Below, piece after piece: positions 34,750 to 44,073 of a stretch of 64,000 nt of DNA. Origin of the DNA: Planctomycetota bacterium (lineage in GTDB: Bacteria; Planctomycetota; UBA1135; GCA-002686595); assembly GCA_012959525.1 (NCBI GenBank), contig DUDB01000045.1:34840-98839 (forward strand), in the 5' to 3' direction. A program made the translations under genes and the position numbers. The stretch's first letter is position 1; each line of letters starts with the position of its first letter. The notes beneath the pieces were generated by a model, which saw nothing but the letters and a program-made list of their open reading frames with translations, ran no database searches and was not told the origin of the DNA.

Positions 34750-36639
34750 GTGTGTGGCCACACGGGCTTCGTCCGGCGTCCGGGATCTGCAGGCCTCGAT
34801 GCGAGCTGTCTGGCTCGCATGAACGCGAGCTTGGTCCATCGCGGGCCGGACGACGAGGGCGTCCTACTGCGAGGGCCTATCGGTATGGGGTTCCGCCGCC
34901 TGTCGATTATTGACATACAGGGCGGGCAGCAGCCCATCGAGTCCGAGGACGGTCTCCTGGCCGTGGTGGGCAACGGTGAGATCTATAATCACCGCGCGCT
35001 GCGCGCAGACCTGGAGAGCCGGGGGGCCGTGTTCCGGACCTCTTCCGATATCGAGACAATCTTGCACCTCTACCGTGAAAAGGGCCGGGCCCTGGTGGAT
35101 GACTTGGTGGGCATGTACGCGTTCTGCATCGCTGACTGGCGCGATGAGGCCGAACCCAAGATCCTACTGGGTCGCGATTGCCTGGGAATCAAACCCCTCT
35201 ACTGGGCGGACACTCCCGCGGGCTTCCTGTGGGGGAGCGAGCCGAAGGCCCTCCTGGCGAGCGAAGCCGTTCCCAGGGAAGCACGGCCCGAGGCCCTTCT
35301 GGACTACCTTGTCCAGGGTTACGTGGGCGGTCCCCAGAGCGCCTGGGGTGGCATTCAACGGCTCCTGCCGGGGCATACCCTGAGCTGGTCGGAGAGCCAA
35401 GGGGTGGAGCTAAGGCGGTTCTGGGACCTGCCTACGGACGGCCTCCGAGATGCAGCCACCCACGAGGAGGTGCTTGCTGCTTTAGACGCTTCTGTCGCCG
35501 ACCGCTTGGAGTCGGAGGTACCGCTAGGCGGTTTTCTCTCAGGGGGCGTCGACTCCAGTGCCGTCGTGGATTCCATGGCCCGTTCGCTGGGACGAGCACC
35601 CATCGTCTGTAGCGTGGGATTCGAAGAGCGTAGCCACAATGAACTGGACACGGCGCGCGCCACCGCCGCCTCCTTGGGCGCCGTTCAACACGCTGAGATT
35701 CTCAAGGCAGATCCCACCCTGGCCACACAGACCCTGCCCTGGTTCTTTGATGAGCCCCATGCGGATCCCTCCACGGTTCCCACCTATCTGGTCTCGAAGA
35801 TGGCGCGCGAGCACGTGACGGTGGCCCTGTCGGGGGACGGCGGGGACGAGACCTTTGCTGGGTACCGGCGCTACGTTCACGATCTGGCTGAGAACCGTGT
35901 CCGCGCCCGCTTGGGTCGTGGCGGTCGCGCATTGGCTGGTGCCCTGGGGCACGCCTACCCCAAGCTGGACTGGGCACCGCGACCCCTGCGCGCCAAGACC
36001 TTCCTCTCTCATCTCGGGGGTGAACCGGGTCGAGCCTACTGGAATAGTGTCAGTCAGGCTTCGCGCGAGGAAGCCCTGGCGCTTCTCCACCCGGACTTGG
36101 TCCACGCGTTGAGAGACCACGACCCCTTCCATGCATTCGAGGAGCACTACCGTCGGCCCACGGTGGACTGCCCCCTGTACCGGGCGCAGTACGCGGACTT
36201 TCACACCAACCTGCCGGACCGCATCCTGGCCAAGGTCGACCGAGCTTCCATGGCCGTGTCCCTCGAGGTGCGCGTGCCGCTACTCGATCACCGCTTCGTT
36301 GGGCGCTTCGCCAATCTGCCCGCACAGGAGAAGGTCTTCGGGGGGCGTGGCAAGCATCGACTGCGCGAGGCCTTGCGCTCACGCCTGAGCCCCGGAGTAC
36401 TCGATGGCGTCAAGCGCGGTTTCGACACGCCCTTGGCCAGCTGGCTGAGGGGCCCCCTGGCGGGGCCGCTGGATCAGGCCTTGCGCGCGCTTCCGGAGGA
36501 CTGGTTTGTACCCGGGGCGTTGCAGCGCCTCGCAGAGGAGCACCAATCGGGGCGGCGGGATCACGCACGTCTGCTGTGGAGCCTGCTCGTTCTGGAGCAC
36601 TGGCGCCAGCGCCACGGAGTGAAGAGGCTCGCCGCATGA
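34750..36639 (+). CDS. asnB: Asparagine synthase (glutamine-hydrolysing), EPS-locus type
   Basis: I start at GTG 34750 because this gives (M)CGHTGF with Cys2 as the class II glutaminase nucleophile; the TTG nine bases upstream would bury it. The glutaminase domain has VHRGPDDEG and NGEIYNH. The synthase domain (about 230-600) has the PPi loop FLSGGVDSSAVVD, the ALSGDGGDETFAGY block and LPDRILAKVDRASM. Such enzymes are constant members of XrtA EPS loci, where they may amidate a sugar acid rather than aspartate. The product has 629 residues. Confidence 0.92.
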   Translation: MCGHTGFVRRPGSAGLDASCLARMNASLVHRGPDDEGVLLRGPIGMGFRRLSIIDIQGGQQPIESEDGLLAVVGNGEIYNHRALRADLESRGAVFRTSSDIETILHLYREKGRALVDDLVGMYAFCIADWRDEAEPKILLGRDCLGIKPLYWADTPAGFLWGSEPKALLASEAVPREARPEALLDYLVQGYVGGPQSAWGGIQRLLPGHTLSWSESQGVELRRFWDLPTDGLRDAATHEEVLAALDASVADRLESEVPLGGFLSGGVDSSAVVDSMARSLGRAPIVCSVGFEERSHNELDTARATAASLGAVQHAEILKADPTLATQTLPWFFDEPHADPSTVPTYLVSKMAREHVTVALSGDGGDETFAGYRRYVHDLAENRVRARLGRGGRALAGALGHAYPKLDWAPRPLRAKTFLSHLGGEPGRAYWNSVSQASREEALALLHPDLVHALRDHDPFHAFEEHYRRPTVDCPLYRAQYADFHTNLPDRILAKVDRASMAVSLEVRVPLLDHRFVGRFANLPAQEKVFGGRGKHRLREALRSRLSPGVLDGVKRGFDTPLASWLRGPLAGPLDQALRALPEDWFVPGALQRLAEEHQSGRRDHARLLWSLLVLEHWRQRHGVKRLAA

Positions 36640-37799
36640 GCCCTGCACCGCTGCGGGTCTGCGTCGCGACCTCCCTCTTTCCCAGCCCGGGCCATCCGAA
36701 TAGGGGGATCTTTGCCGAGCGCCGGTGGCAGGCTCTGGCGGCGCGCGGCCACCGCATTCAGGTGGTCCATCCACAGCCCTACGTGCCCCCCCTAGTCGGT
36801 GGAGAGTGGGGGGAGATCCGCATGATGCCTGCACTTGAGGTCCGTGGTGCGCTCGCCGTGAGCCGTCCACGCTACCTCCATCTACCGGGGCGACCGGTCC
36901 AGAATGCTCCCCGTTTTGCCCGGGCGGCGTGGGGCCAGGTGGATGCCCCGGACGTCATGGTGTGTGACTACGCCTGGCCCGCCGCTGCTCTCGCCCCCCT
37001 GTGCCGACAGGAGGGCTTGCCGTGTCTTATCAACGGGCGGGGAAGCGACGTTCTCGAGGTCTCGGGTGAGGCCAACCTGGGTAGCGAGCTGGGCGAGTTC
37101 CTGGCGGATGCCTCGGGGTGGGCGGCCGTGAGCCAGGACCTTGTGCGGGTGATGGACCGCCTGGGCAGGAGCGCGGGGGCATCCCACCGCGGGGTCCTGA
37201 TCCCCAACGGGGTGGACCACACACGGTTCTTCCCGCAGAACCAGAGCGAGTGTCGCAGGCAGTTGAAGTTGCCCCAGGAGGGGCGGGTGGTCCTTGTGGT
37301 GGGGCACCTGATCGAGCGCAAGGACCCACTGCTGGCCCTTGAGGCGTTTGACCGTGGAGCTCCTGAGGACGCACGATTGCTCTTCGTGGGCGCCGGGCCC
37401 CTGGAGGGAGCGGTGCATGGAGCGATTCAGGAGCGCGGGTTGGAGGGGCGGGTTGATTGCGTTGGAGAGGTTCTTCCCGACGAGTTGGCGGTGTACTACG
37501 GGGCAGCAGACCTTCTTCTTCTGACCTCTAGCCGGGAAGGTCGCCCCAACGTGGTCTTGGAGGCTCTGGCTTGTGGGCGCCCTGTGCTGGCCACGGCCGC
37601 CGGGGGGACCGCAGAGGTGCTTGGGGACTCGACCATGCTCCTTGATGGGCGTGACCCCGAGGAGTTGGGCCAGCGGATCGGCGCCTTGTTAGCGGCGCCT
37701 CCGGATGAGAAATCTCTGCGGGCGCTGGTTGAAGACCTGACTTGGGAGCGCTCGACCGATACCTTGGAGACTGTGCTGCACAGACTTGCGAGGGGCTAG
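36636..37799 (+). CDS. GT4-family glycosyltransferase
   Basis: ATG 36636 overlaps the asparagine synthase stop (ATGA), giving 387 residues with the conserved start LRVCVATSLFPSPGHPNRGIF. The GT-B fold is evident: INGRGSDVL in the N-lobe, LIPNGVDHTRF, VLVVGHLIERKDP, and the C-lobe donor motif SSREGRPNVVLEALACGRPVLAT (E-x7-E). It transfers a sugar from a nucleotide donor, probably to the growing EPS unit on the cytoplasmic face. Donor and acceptor cannot be told. Confidence 0.92.
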   Translation: MSPAPLRVCVATSLFPSPGHPNRGIFAERRWQALAARGHRIQVVHPQPYVPPLVGGEWGEIRMMPALEVRGALAVSRPRYLHLPGRPVQNAPRFARAAWGQVDAPDVMVCDYAWPAAALAPLCRQEGLPCLINGRGSDVLEVSGEANLGSELGEFLADASGWAAVSQDLVRVMDRLGRSAGASHRGVLIPNGVDHTRFFPQNQSECRRQLKLPQEGRVVLVVGHLIERKDPLLALEAFDRGAPEDARLLFVGAGPLEGAVHGAIQERGLEGRVDCVGEVLPDELAVYYGAADLLLLTSSREGRPNVVLEALACGRPVLATAAGGTAEVLGDSTMLLDGRDPEELGQRIGALLAAPPDEKSLRALVEDLTWERSTDTLETVLHRLARG

Positions 37800-37800
37800 C

Positions 37801-38961
37801 TTGAGGATCCTGTACCACCATAGAACCCAAGCGGAGGACGGTCAGGCGGTTCATATCAGGGCCCTGATCGAGGCCTTCGAGGCAGAAGGGCACGAGGTCC
37901 TTGAGGAGGCTCTCGTACGGCGCACGGGGCCCGGCTCCAATCCTGAACCGGCCTCGGCTGGGTCCGGGGCCTGGTCCGCCCTGGGTCGCATGCCACGCTT
38001 CGCACGCGAACTCGCAGAGTACGCCTACTCGGTGCCCGCCCGGCGCCGTCTGATCAAGGCGGGCGGGGGCTTCAAGGCTCAATTGCTGTACGAGCGCTAC
38101 GCCTTCGGGAACACCTCCGGTGTGTCAGCGGCGAGGATGCTTGGGATTCCGATGGTGTTGGAGGTGAACTCACCCATGGTGCTGGAGCTCTCCAAGACCC
38201 GTGGTCTCTCTTTTCCGCGTTTGGCAAAAAAGACCGAGCGTTGGACTTTTCAAGAGGCGGACCGGGTGTGTGTGGTTACCCATGTGCTGGCTGACATGTT
38301 GCGCGAGATGGGTGTTGCCAGTGAGCGCTTGGTCGTGACGCCCAACGGAGTGCACCCCGAGTCCTACTTAAACCCCGACCCCATTGACGCGCGAAAGAGG
38401 CTTGGACTTGAGAACGTGACGGGTGCGGTGCTGGGGTTCGTCGGCTACTACAGGCCTTGGCATAGGCTGGATTTGGTCGTGGATGGGTTGGGTGCCCGTG
38501 AGTTGAACGACGCACACCTTGTGTTGATCGGGGAGGGGCCGGCCGAAGAGGAGCTTCGTCGCCGGGCACAGGAGCGGGGAGTTGCCGATCGCGTGCACTT
38601 TGCTGGTCCGCGTGCCCACTCGGAGATTCCCGCCCTCTTGCCCGCCTTCGACGTGGGGTTAGTGCCCGCCATCAACCCCTATGCGTCCCCATTGAAGCTG
38701 CACGAGTACATGGCGGCTGGCCTACCCAGCGTGGCGCCGGATCAGCCCAACCTGCGAGAGGTCCTGACGTCGGGCGAGCAGGCGCTTCTATTCGAGCCTG
38801 GGGACTCCGACGGCCTGTGCGCGGCTCTCGCTACTCTCGTGGGAGATGCGGACCTACGCCAGAGGATGGGGGAGCGCGCTCGTGCGACACTGGTGGAGCG
38901 CGATTTGACCTGGCGGGGAAACGTACGTCGCGTCCTGGCGGCAGTCGAGGGTCTGGCATGA
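37801..38961 (+). CDS. GT4-family glycosyltransferase (TTG start)
   Basis: The TTG at 37801 gives (M)RILYHHRTQAEDGQAVHIR and has GAGGGG seven bases upstream; another TTG at 37786 is possible but lacks such a site. The product is 386 residues, GT-B fold: LEVNSPMVLEL in the N-lobe, VVTPNGVHPESY, and the C-lobe YASPLKLHEYMAAGLPSVAPDQPNLREV. It lies one base after the previous GT4 gene, so the two probably act in sequence on the same repeat unit. Confidence 0.9.
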   Translation: MRILYHHRTQAEDGQAVHIRALIEAFEAEGHEVLEEALVRRTGPGSNPEPASAGSGAWSALGRMPRFARELAEYAYSVPARRRLIKAGGGFKAQLLYERYAFGNTSGVSAARMLGIPMVLEVNSPMVLELSKTRGLSFPRLAKKTERWTFQEADRVCVVTHVLADMLREMGVASERLVVTPNGVHPESYLNPDPIDARKRLGLENVTGAVLGFVGYYRPWHRLDLVVDGLGARELNDAHLVLIGEGPAEEELRRRAQERGVADRVHFAGPRAHSEIPALLPAFDVGLVPAINPYASPLKLHEYMAAGLPSVAPDQPNLREVLTSGEQALLFEPGDSDGLCAALATLVGDADLRQRMGERARATLVERDLTWRGNVRRVLAAVEGLA

Positions 38962-39785
38962 GTGCTCGGGCGCAACACGCTCTGTCCTTTGATGTGGAGG
39001 AGTACTTCCACGTGGCCAACCTGAGAGAGCGCTTTCCCATGGAGACCTGGGACAGCGTTCCCAGCCGCCTTGATGTTGGAATGGACCGCATCCTGGAGGT
39101 TCTTGGCCGTCACGATGCGCGAGCGACGTTCTTCTTTCTTGGCTGGGTGGCCGAGCGTCGCCCGGATCTCGTTCTCCGCTGTCACGAGCTGGGCCATGAG
39201 GTCGCCAGCCACGGCTACGACCATCGCTTTCTATGGGAGGTGGGGCCGGATGGAATGGATGACCATCTGGCCCGAGCGGAGGAAGCGATCGTGGCCGCCG
39301 GTGTGCCACGCCCCGTGGGATTCCGCGCCTCCACGTTTACTCTCACGCAGGACACCTTCTGGGCCATGGAGGCCTTGGCTGCACGCGGGTACGCCTATGA
39401 CTCCAGTATTCATCCGGTTCGCCACCCGGTGTATGGGATGCCGGAGTTTGAGCCTGGCATTTCGATTGTGGAAACTCCCGCGGGACCGGTGACGGAGTTT
39501 CCGGTGGCGACGTTTCGATCCATGGGGCGGAACTGGCCGGTGGGGGGCGGGGGCTATTTTCGCCTGCTACCCGGATGGTTGCATCGGGCAGCCGTGGCGC
39601 GGCTGGGAAGGCCCGGCGCGATCTATCTGCACCCCTGGGAATTTGATCCGGAGCAACCTCGGGTCCCTGCCCCGCTCTTCAAGGCCTGGAGGCATTACCT
39701 CAACCTCGACCGGAGCTTGCCCCGCTTGGAGAAGCTGCTCGAGACCTTTCGGTTTGGGACGATGCGGGAGATCTTGGGGAAGTAG
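38958..39785 (+). CDS. Polysaccharide deacetylase, XrtA-associated DUF3473 type
   Basis: ATG 38958 overlaps the GT4 stop (ATGA). The start ALSFDVEEYFHVANL is the DUF3473-type NodB variant, and the metal-binding EVASHGYDH is intact. GFRASTFTLTQDTFWAMEALAARGYAYDSSI and the C-terminal YLHPWEFDPEQPR also match deacetylases linked to PEP-CTERM/XrtA EPS loci. It would remove N-acetyl groups from the polysaccharide. The product has 275 residues and is the last gene of the plus-strand EPS operon. Confidence 0.92.
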   Translation: MSARAQHALSFDVEEYFHVANLRERFPMETWDSVPSRLDVGMDRILEVLGRHDARATFFFLGWVAERRPDLVLRCHELGHEVASHGYDHRFLWEVGPDGMDDHLARAEEAIVAAGVPRPVGFRASTFTLTQDTFWAMEALAARGYAYDSSIHPVRHPVYGMPEFEPGISIVETPAGPVTEFPVATFRSMGRNWPVGGGGYFRLLPGWLHRAAVARLGRPGAIYLHPWEFDPEQPRVPAPLFKAWRHYLNLDRSLPRLEKLLETFRFGTMREILGK

Positions 39786-39791
39786 GCGCGC

Positions 39792-39806
39792 GCCCACCTA
39801 GTGGGC
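39792..39806. terminator. Stem-loop between convergent EPS operons
   Basis: GCCCAC-CTA-GTGGGC is a perfect 6-bp stem with a 3-base loop, seven bases after the deacetylase stop and about 37 bases from the end of the convergent TPR gene. It lacks a T-run, but its place suits a bidirectional terminator. Confidence 0.5.
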
Positions 39807-39842
39807 TTGGTCAGTTGACGCGGGTTCCGCCGATCCGCCCGT

Positions 39843-42800
39843 TCACCGACTCAGCCCTTCGAGGGCGACGGCGAAGTCTCTGGTGTACGGGTCACACTGG
39901 GGCAGGGAGCGCAACTCCGACAGTACCAGTGGTAGCTGCGCGAGATCCTCTTGCTCTCCATGTTTGAGCAGGCCCAAGGCGAACTGTCGTCCGAGGACGG
40001 GTAGATCCACGGTCCTGAGTCTCCCGCGCTTAGCCCACAGCTTCTCGAGGTTGCGCAGGGCCCCGCGATCTATCCCTCGCCCATCAGCACGGTTGAGGTT
40101 GGCGAGGCTGCGGATAAAGCTCGCCCGGTCGCTGAGGATGGACTGTGACTCAGAACCTCCGGCTTCTTGTGCCTTCACCAGGTAGGAGTTCACCCGTCGA
40201 AGGGGCGCACCCATGCGTAGCAGGGTCCATGCAAGGTCCTGCAGGGCGCTCGCCTCGGGGCACATTCGGACGATGGCTTCGCGCACGGTGAGCTCTTCTT
40301 CGGACTCGCCCCGAACGGCGAGCAGATCGGCGTAGCTGTGCCAGAGGTCGATATCCCCGGGGTGGATTGCCAGGTCGGCGGAGAGAAACTCCTGGGCGAG
40401 AGCGGGACGGACCTGCGTTAAGAGCCTGGCCCAATCGACTGCGGAGCCCGCGCGTAGATCATTGAGCGGAGTCTGCTGTGTGGTCTGCCGGAATTGGGTG
40501 AACAGTGTGTTCACCAGATCGGACGCCAGAGTGGGGTTGCGACTCTCCAGACGCAATCCCAGGCGAGCCTGGTGCAAGGGGACCAGGGGGTCGGTCGGAA
40601 AGTGCTCAGCCTGCACCTTGAGCAGAACTTCCAGGCTTGCGAGGTCGACTCGATCCTCTTCGGCCAGACCCTCCTTGGTGGCGAGCAGGAGAGTGCTCAG
40701 GTACTCCTGCAGGAGAGGGTGTCCCGGATCGGAGGGCATGGAGGTCAGGGCAAGCGCGTACTCGCTGGCAGCCTTGGAATAGGAACCCAGGTTTAGGTGG
40801 AGGCGGGCCAGGAACGTGCGCGCATCGCTCATGTTCTCGCCACCCTGGGCCAGGGCGATGGTGAGTGTTCTTGCCGCCTGCTTGTCCTTGCCGTCCAGGT
40901 GTAGGCGGCCCGCTTCGTTCAGGGCTGCCTCAAGGCTATCGCCGCCATCCCGCTTGCCCATGACGCGCGCGCGCTTCGCGCGGACCGCCAGGACTTCGTC
41001 GGAGATGGGGGAGTGGGTTATTGCTAGCTGGTGCTCTTCAAGTCCAATCCAACCGGGGGCGAAGTTCGGATAGGTGTCGGTGAGGAACCTGTAGAGATTC
41101 TGGGCTTGCTCCGTCTGCCCCAGAGAATCGTGCGCCCGCGCACCCAGGTAGGTGGGCCAGAGCTCTCCAGCGCCTTTCTGTCCCATCTCCAACAGGCGCG
41201 GGAGGGCCCAGGTCGCCCACCCCTCTCGCTCGATGGCCAGCAGGAGTCCGAGTGTGGCACGGGGGTCTTGCCGTGCCCCTTCGGTGCCGCGCAGGAACAG
41301 GGCCAGGTCGGCGTTGGCCGTCTTCCCCATGAGGTCGGAGACCGAGACCTTGGAGTCCATCAGGGACTGGGCGGCGCCTTGGGCAATGGCCCAAAGACCC
41401 GATTGGGGGTGCGTCCTGGCAGCTGAGCGTACCTGTTCGTGGCCAGCTTCTAGGCGCTCTTCGAGGAGGTACATGATCGTGCGCGTCAGCGCGCTGGGCT
41501 CGTATTGGCTGGCGCGCAGAGCGGCCACGAGAGTGGGGAGCTGGGGCCAGAGGCGGTTCTCGATGGCGTACAGGAGACGGATCATCTCTGCGCCGCCGTT
41601 GGCCAGGAATGCTTCAGCGCGTTCGAGGATTAACTCCAGGGCCTGGGTGTCGCCCCGTTGCGCGGCCGCCAGGGCCAATCGCTCAAGTACGTCACCACCG
41701 CGCAGGTTCGTGACGGAGTCCATGCCATTCAGCAGGCGCTCGGCCAGAGCCGGCTGGCCGCCTGCCAGCAGGTGATCGGCCACACTGAGGGCGGCGGCGC
41801 GGCCATCGGGGGTGAGCTCGGCCATGGCATCTAGGAGAAGCGTGACCATGGGCTCAAGGGCCGCTGCCTGGCCTGAACCGAGTTGGGCCTCAACAAGGAA
41901 GACCAGTGCTTCGGGACCCAGTACGGGGTTGTCTAGTAAGCCGGTCCAAACTGCGGACGCCTCCTCGTAGCGGCCGAGGGCTCCCAGCGCCCTGGCATTG
42001 AGAAGCTGCAGGGTGGAGGGGAGGACTTCGCGGACAGGGTCCTCTCCTTCGACGGGATTGGGTCGCACCTGGGGCGTGAGTGCGACCAATGCGCGCTCTG
42101 GCTGCCCCGCTTGCAGAAGGTGGCGCGCGACCTCCAGGCGACCTTGGTTGGAGGGATCTTGCAATACGAGGCGCTTGCGCTGGATGGAGGGGAGTCCCGC
42201 CGACCCGATCCGCTCCAGGAATTCAGCTGAGGTGGCGTCCCCTCCGATGAGCTGGATGCGCAGCAGGATCGTGTTCAGCACCTCATCCCTCGATCCTCGC
42301 ACCAGCTTGCTGCGAATGAGGACGTCCAGGGCGGGTAGGAGGTGGGGGTACTCCTGGAGTAGCTCGCGGGCAACCGTCATGGCCGCCGTGGGGTTCTGTC
42401 TACTCAAGTGCGATTCTGCAACCTTCAGGAGTGTCCAGGGGCCGACGTCTACGGTGGGCATGGAGCGCCCCTGGGATCGCAGGGATGCCAGGAGGTCCGG
42501 TAGGTTGTACCCCGCACGGGTCAGGGCTTTCAGGCCGATTTGACCCCACTCCTCCATCCACTCCTGGGTCCGCTGGGGGTCGTTGGACAGTGCGCGGGCG
42601 ATGTACTCCTCGGATTTGCGATACCCCGCGTTCTTCTGCGCGAGACCCAGGTCCTTGAACCGCATGAACTCTGCCGCGTCAATCTTCTCAAGCCACCCCG
42701 GGTTGTCGGCAAGAACAGACTTGCCAAGCGCTGAACCGAGATGCTCGAATTCCAGTTGGTGCCATCTGGCACTTTCGCGCGAGTTGCGGGGTGAGTCCTT

Positions 42801-44054
42801 GCCTTCTGTGGACTCGACGAGCTGCCTGTAGACATGCGCGAGCTGCAGATTGGCGCGTGGTTTTGCGAAGGGGACAGAATTTACACCCTTGTCGGATTGA
42901 ATGAACTCGACCAGGGATTTTGCAGCCTGCGGCCACTTCTGCTGCGCCGAATAGGCGAAGCCGTCAAAGAAACGCGCTGCGCGAATGGTGGAGCGATCCT
43001 GGAGGGCCGTGAGCCGGGCTGAGACCGGGCTCAGCTGGGCCCATGCGTGACGCTCGAACAAGACCGTGCCTACTTCCAAGCAGAGTTCGGCCCCGGGGCG
43101 CATCTTGGCCCAGTCAAGGTCCCGCACCAGGGTCAATGCCCGAGAGTCCTGGCCAAGCCGCACTAGGCTCTGGAAGGTCAAGCGGAATATGGCCTCCGAG
43201 TCGCTGGAAGGGGGCTGGAGCAGCAGGGTGCTACCGAGCTCGGCTGCGAGTTCGTTCTGCCCCGCGGCCATGTAGAGCTCAATTAGGAGAGTCCTTGCAG
43301 CGGCGTCGCCTTCATCCTCAACGGAGTGGGCGAGGCTCTTGCGTGCCGCCGCGTTCAAGCGGCTGGCTTCGCTGAGTAGCGCGAGGACCTGCTGCAACTC
43401 CAATCGGTACTTGGGCATGAAGAGCCGCCTCAGAAGCGTGGCTTGCCTGCCGCGCTCGGTATCAACGCCCTCAGCTCGGGCGGCGATGGCCATGAGCAGA
43501 GGCCGTGCAGTCTCGAAATCTTCGTGGAGTAGAGTCTCGTCGGTCTTCTTCACGGCTTGCTGAAGCGCAGCCGTTGCCTCCTGGCTTGCCAGTGTGCCGG
43601 CGAGGGCGTGGGCGGCATGGAAGTCAGGGAAGCGCTCACGCAGCACTAACGCAGCCTGAAGCGCCCCGGCCGGATCACCGTCCTCTGCTTGGTACCCGAT
43701 CTTGAGGTGGGAGAGAGCGGCCTCCCTGTCCGTGTTCAGCTTGAGAGCCGTGTTGAGGTTCTCCATCGCAGCCCTGTAGTCGCCTAAGTGTGCATGCAGC
43801 TCTGCCCTGCACTTGAGCAGCTGAGCGGCCAGGTCGGGGTCGGCGGGCGCGGGGCCGTTGGCGGCACTATCGTGTACCGCGCGATCAAGATCTCGCAGTA
43901 ACAGTGCTGCGTCCGTGATTCCCTGCTCGCGTGCAGCCCGGACACTGTCCAGGATCTCTGCGGGGGTGGCGCGGTTGGGGCGCAGCAGGACCTTCCCTGT
44001 CAAGAGCAGGGTGCCTACTGAGAACAGGGCAAGGGTGGCCGTTGTCCACTTCAT
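39843..44054 (-). CDS. Giant TPR protein of the EPS locus (PrsT-like)
   Basis: The 1403-residue protein has an N-terminal hydrophobic segment (TTATLALFSVGTLLLTGKVLL) that is either an anchor or a signal, without a lipobox. The rest is helical repeat throughout, with TPR-like units such as ALNTDREAALSHLKIGYQ, ARALGALGRYEEASAVWTGLL and LARLHLNLGSYSKAASEYALAL. No catalytic motif is visible. It ends a minus-strand operon after a kinase-like and a regulator gene, the order and content of the PrsK-PrsR-PrsT trio of PEP-CTERM EPS loci. It is longer than the ~900 residues I recall for PrsT, so the relation is inference. A scaffold for EPS assembly is a reasonable guess. Confidence 0.8.
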   Translation of the reverse strand: MKWTTATLALFSVGTLLLTGKVLLRPNRATPAEILDSVRAAREQGITDAALLLRDLDRAVHDSAANGPAPADPDLAAQLLKCRAELHAHLGDYRAAMENLNTALKLNTDREAALSHLKIGYQAEDGDPAGALQAALVLRERFPDFHAAHALAGTLASQEATAALQQAVKKTDETLLHEDFETARPLLMAIAARAEGVDTERGRQATLLRRLFMPKYRLELQQVLALLSEASRLNAAARKSLAHSVEDEGDAAARTLLIELYMAAGQNELAAELGSTLLLQPPSSDSEAIFRLTFQSLVRLGQDSRALTLVRDLDWAKMRPGAELCLEVGTVLFERHAWAQLSPVSARLTALQDRSTIRAARFFDGFAYSAQQKWPQAAKSLVEFIQSDKGVNSVPFAKPRANLQLAHVYRQLVESTEGKDSPRNSRESARWHQLEFEHLGSALGKSVLADNPGWLEKIDAAEFMRFKDLGLAQKNAGYRKSEEYIARALSNDPQRTQEWMEEWGQIGLKALTRAGYNLPDLLASLRSQGRSMPTVDVGPWTLLKVAESHLSRQNPTAAMTVARELLQEYPHLLPALDVLIRSKLVRGSRDEVLNTILLRIQLIGGDATSAEFLERIGSAGLPSIQRKRLVLQDPSNQGRLEVARHLLQAGQPERALVALTPQVRPNPVEGEDPVREVLPSTLQLLNARALGALGRYEEASAVWTGLLDNPVLGPEALVFLVEAQLGSGQAAALEPMVTLLLDAMAELTPDGRAAALSVADHLLAGGQPALAERLLNGMDSVTNLRGGDVLERLALAAAQRGDTQALELILERAEAFLANGGAEMIRLLYAIENRLWPQLPTLVAALRASQYEPSALTRTIMYLLEERLEAGHEQVRSAARTHPQSGLWAIAQGAAQSLMDSKVSVSDLMGKTANADLALFLRGTEGARQDPRATLGLLLAIEREGWATWALPRLLEMGQKGAGELWPTYLGARAHDSLGQTEQAQNLYRFLTDTYPNFAPGWIGLEEHQLAITHSPISDEVLAVRAKRARVMGKRDGGDSLEAALNEAGRLHLDGKDKQAARTLTIALAQGGENMSDARTFLARLHLNLGSYSKAASEYALALTSMPSDPGHPLLQEYLSTLLLATKEGLAEEDRVDLASLEVLLKVQAEHFPTDPLVPLHQARLGLRLESRNPTLASDLVNTLFTQFRQTTQQTPLNDLRAGSAVDWARLLTQVRPALAQEFLSADLAIHPGDIDLWHSYADLLAVRGESEEELTVREAIVRMCPEASALQDLAWTLLRMGAPLRRVNSYLVKAQEAGGSESQSILSDRASFIRSLANLNRADGRGIDRGALRNLEKLWAKRGRLRTVDLPVLGRQFALGLLKHGEQEDLAQLPLVLSELRSLPQCDPYTRDFAVALEGLSR

Positions 44055-44073
44055 GGAATGGGGGTGGGTGGGG

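Noticed and set aside
34741..36639. Asparagine synthase from the TTG at 34741
   Set aside because: This start would place three residues before the nucleophile Cys, which must become N-terminal after Met removal; GTG at 34750 solves this.
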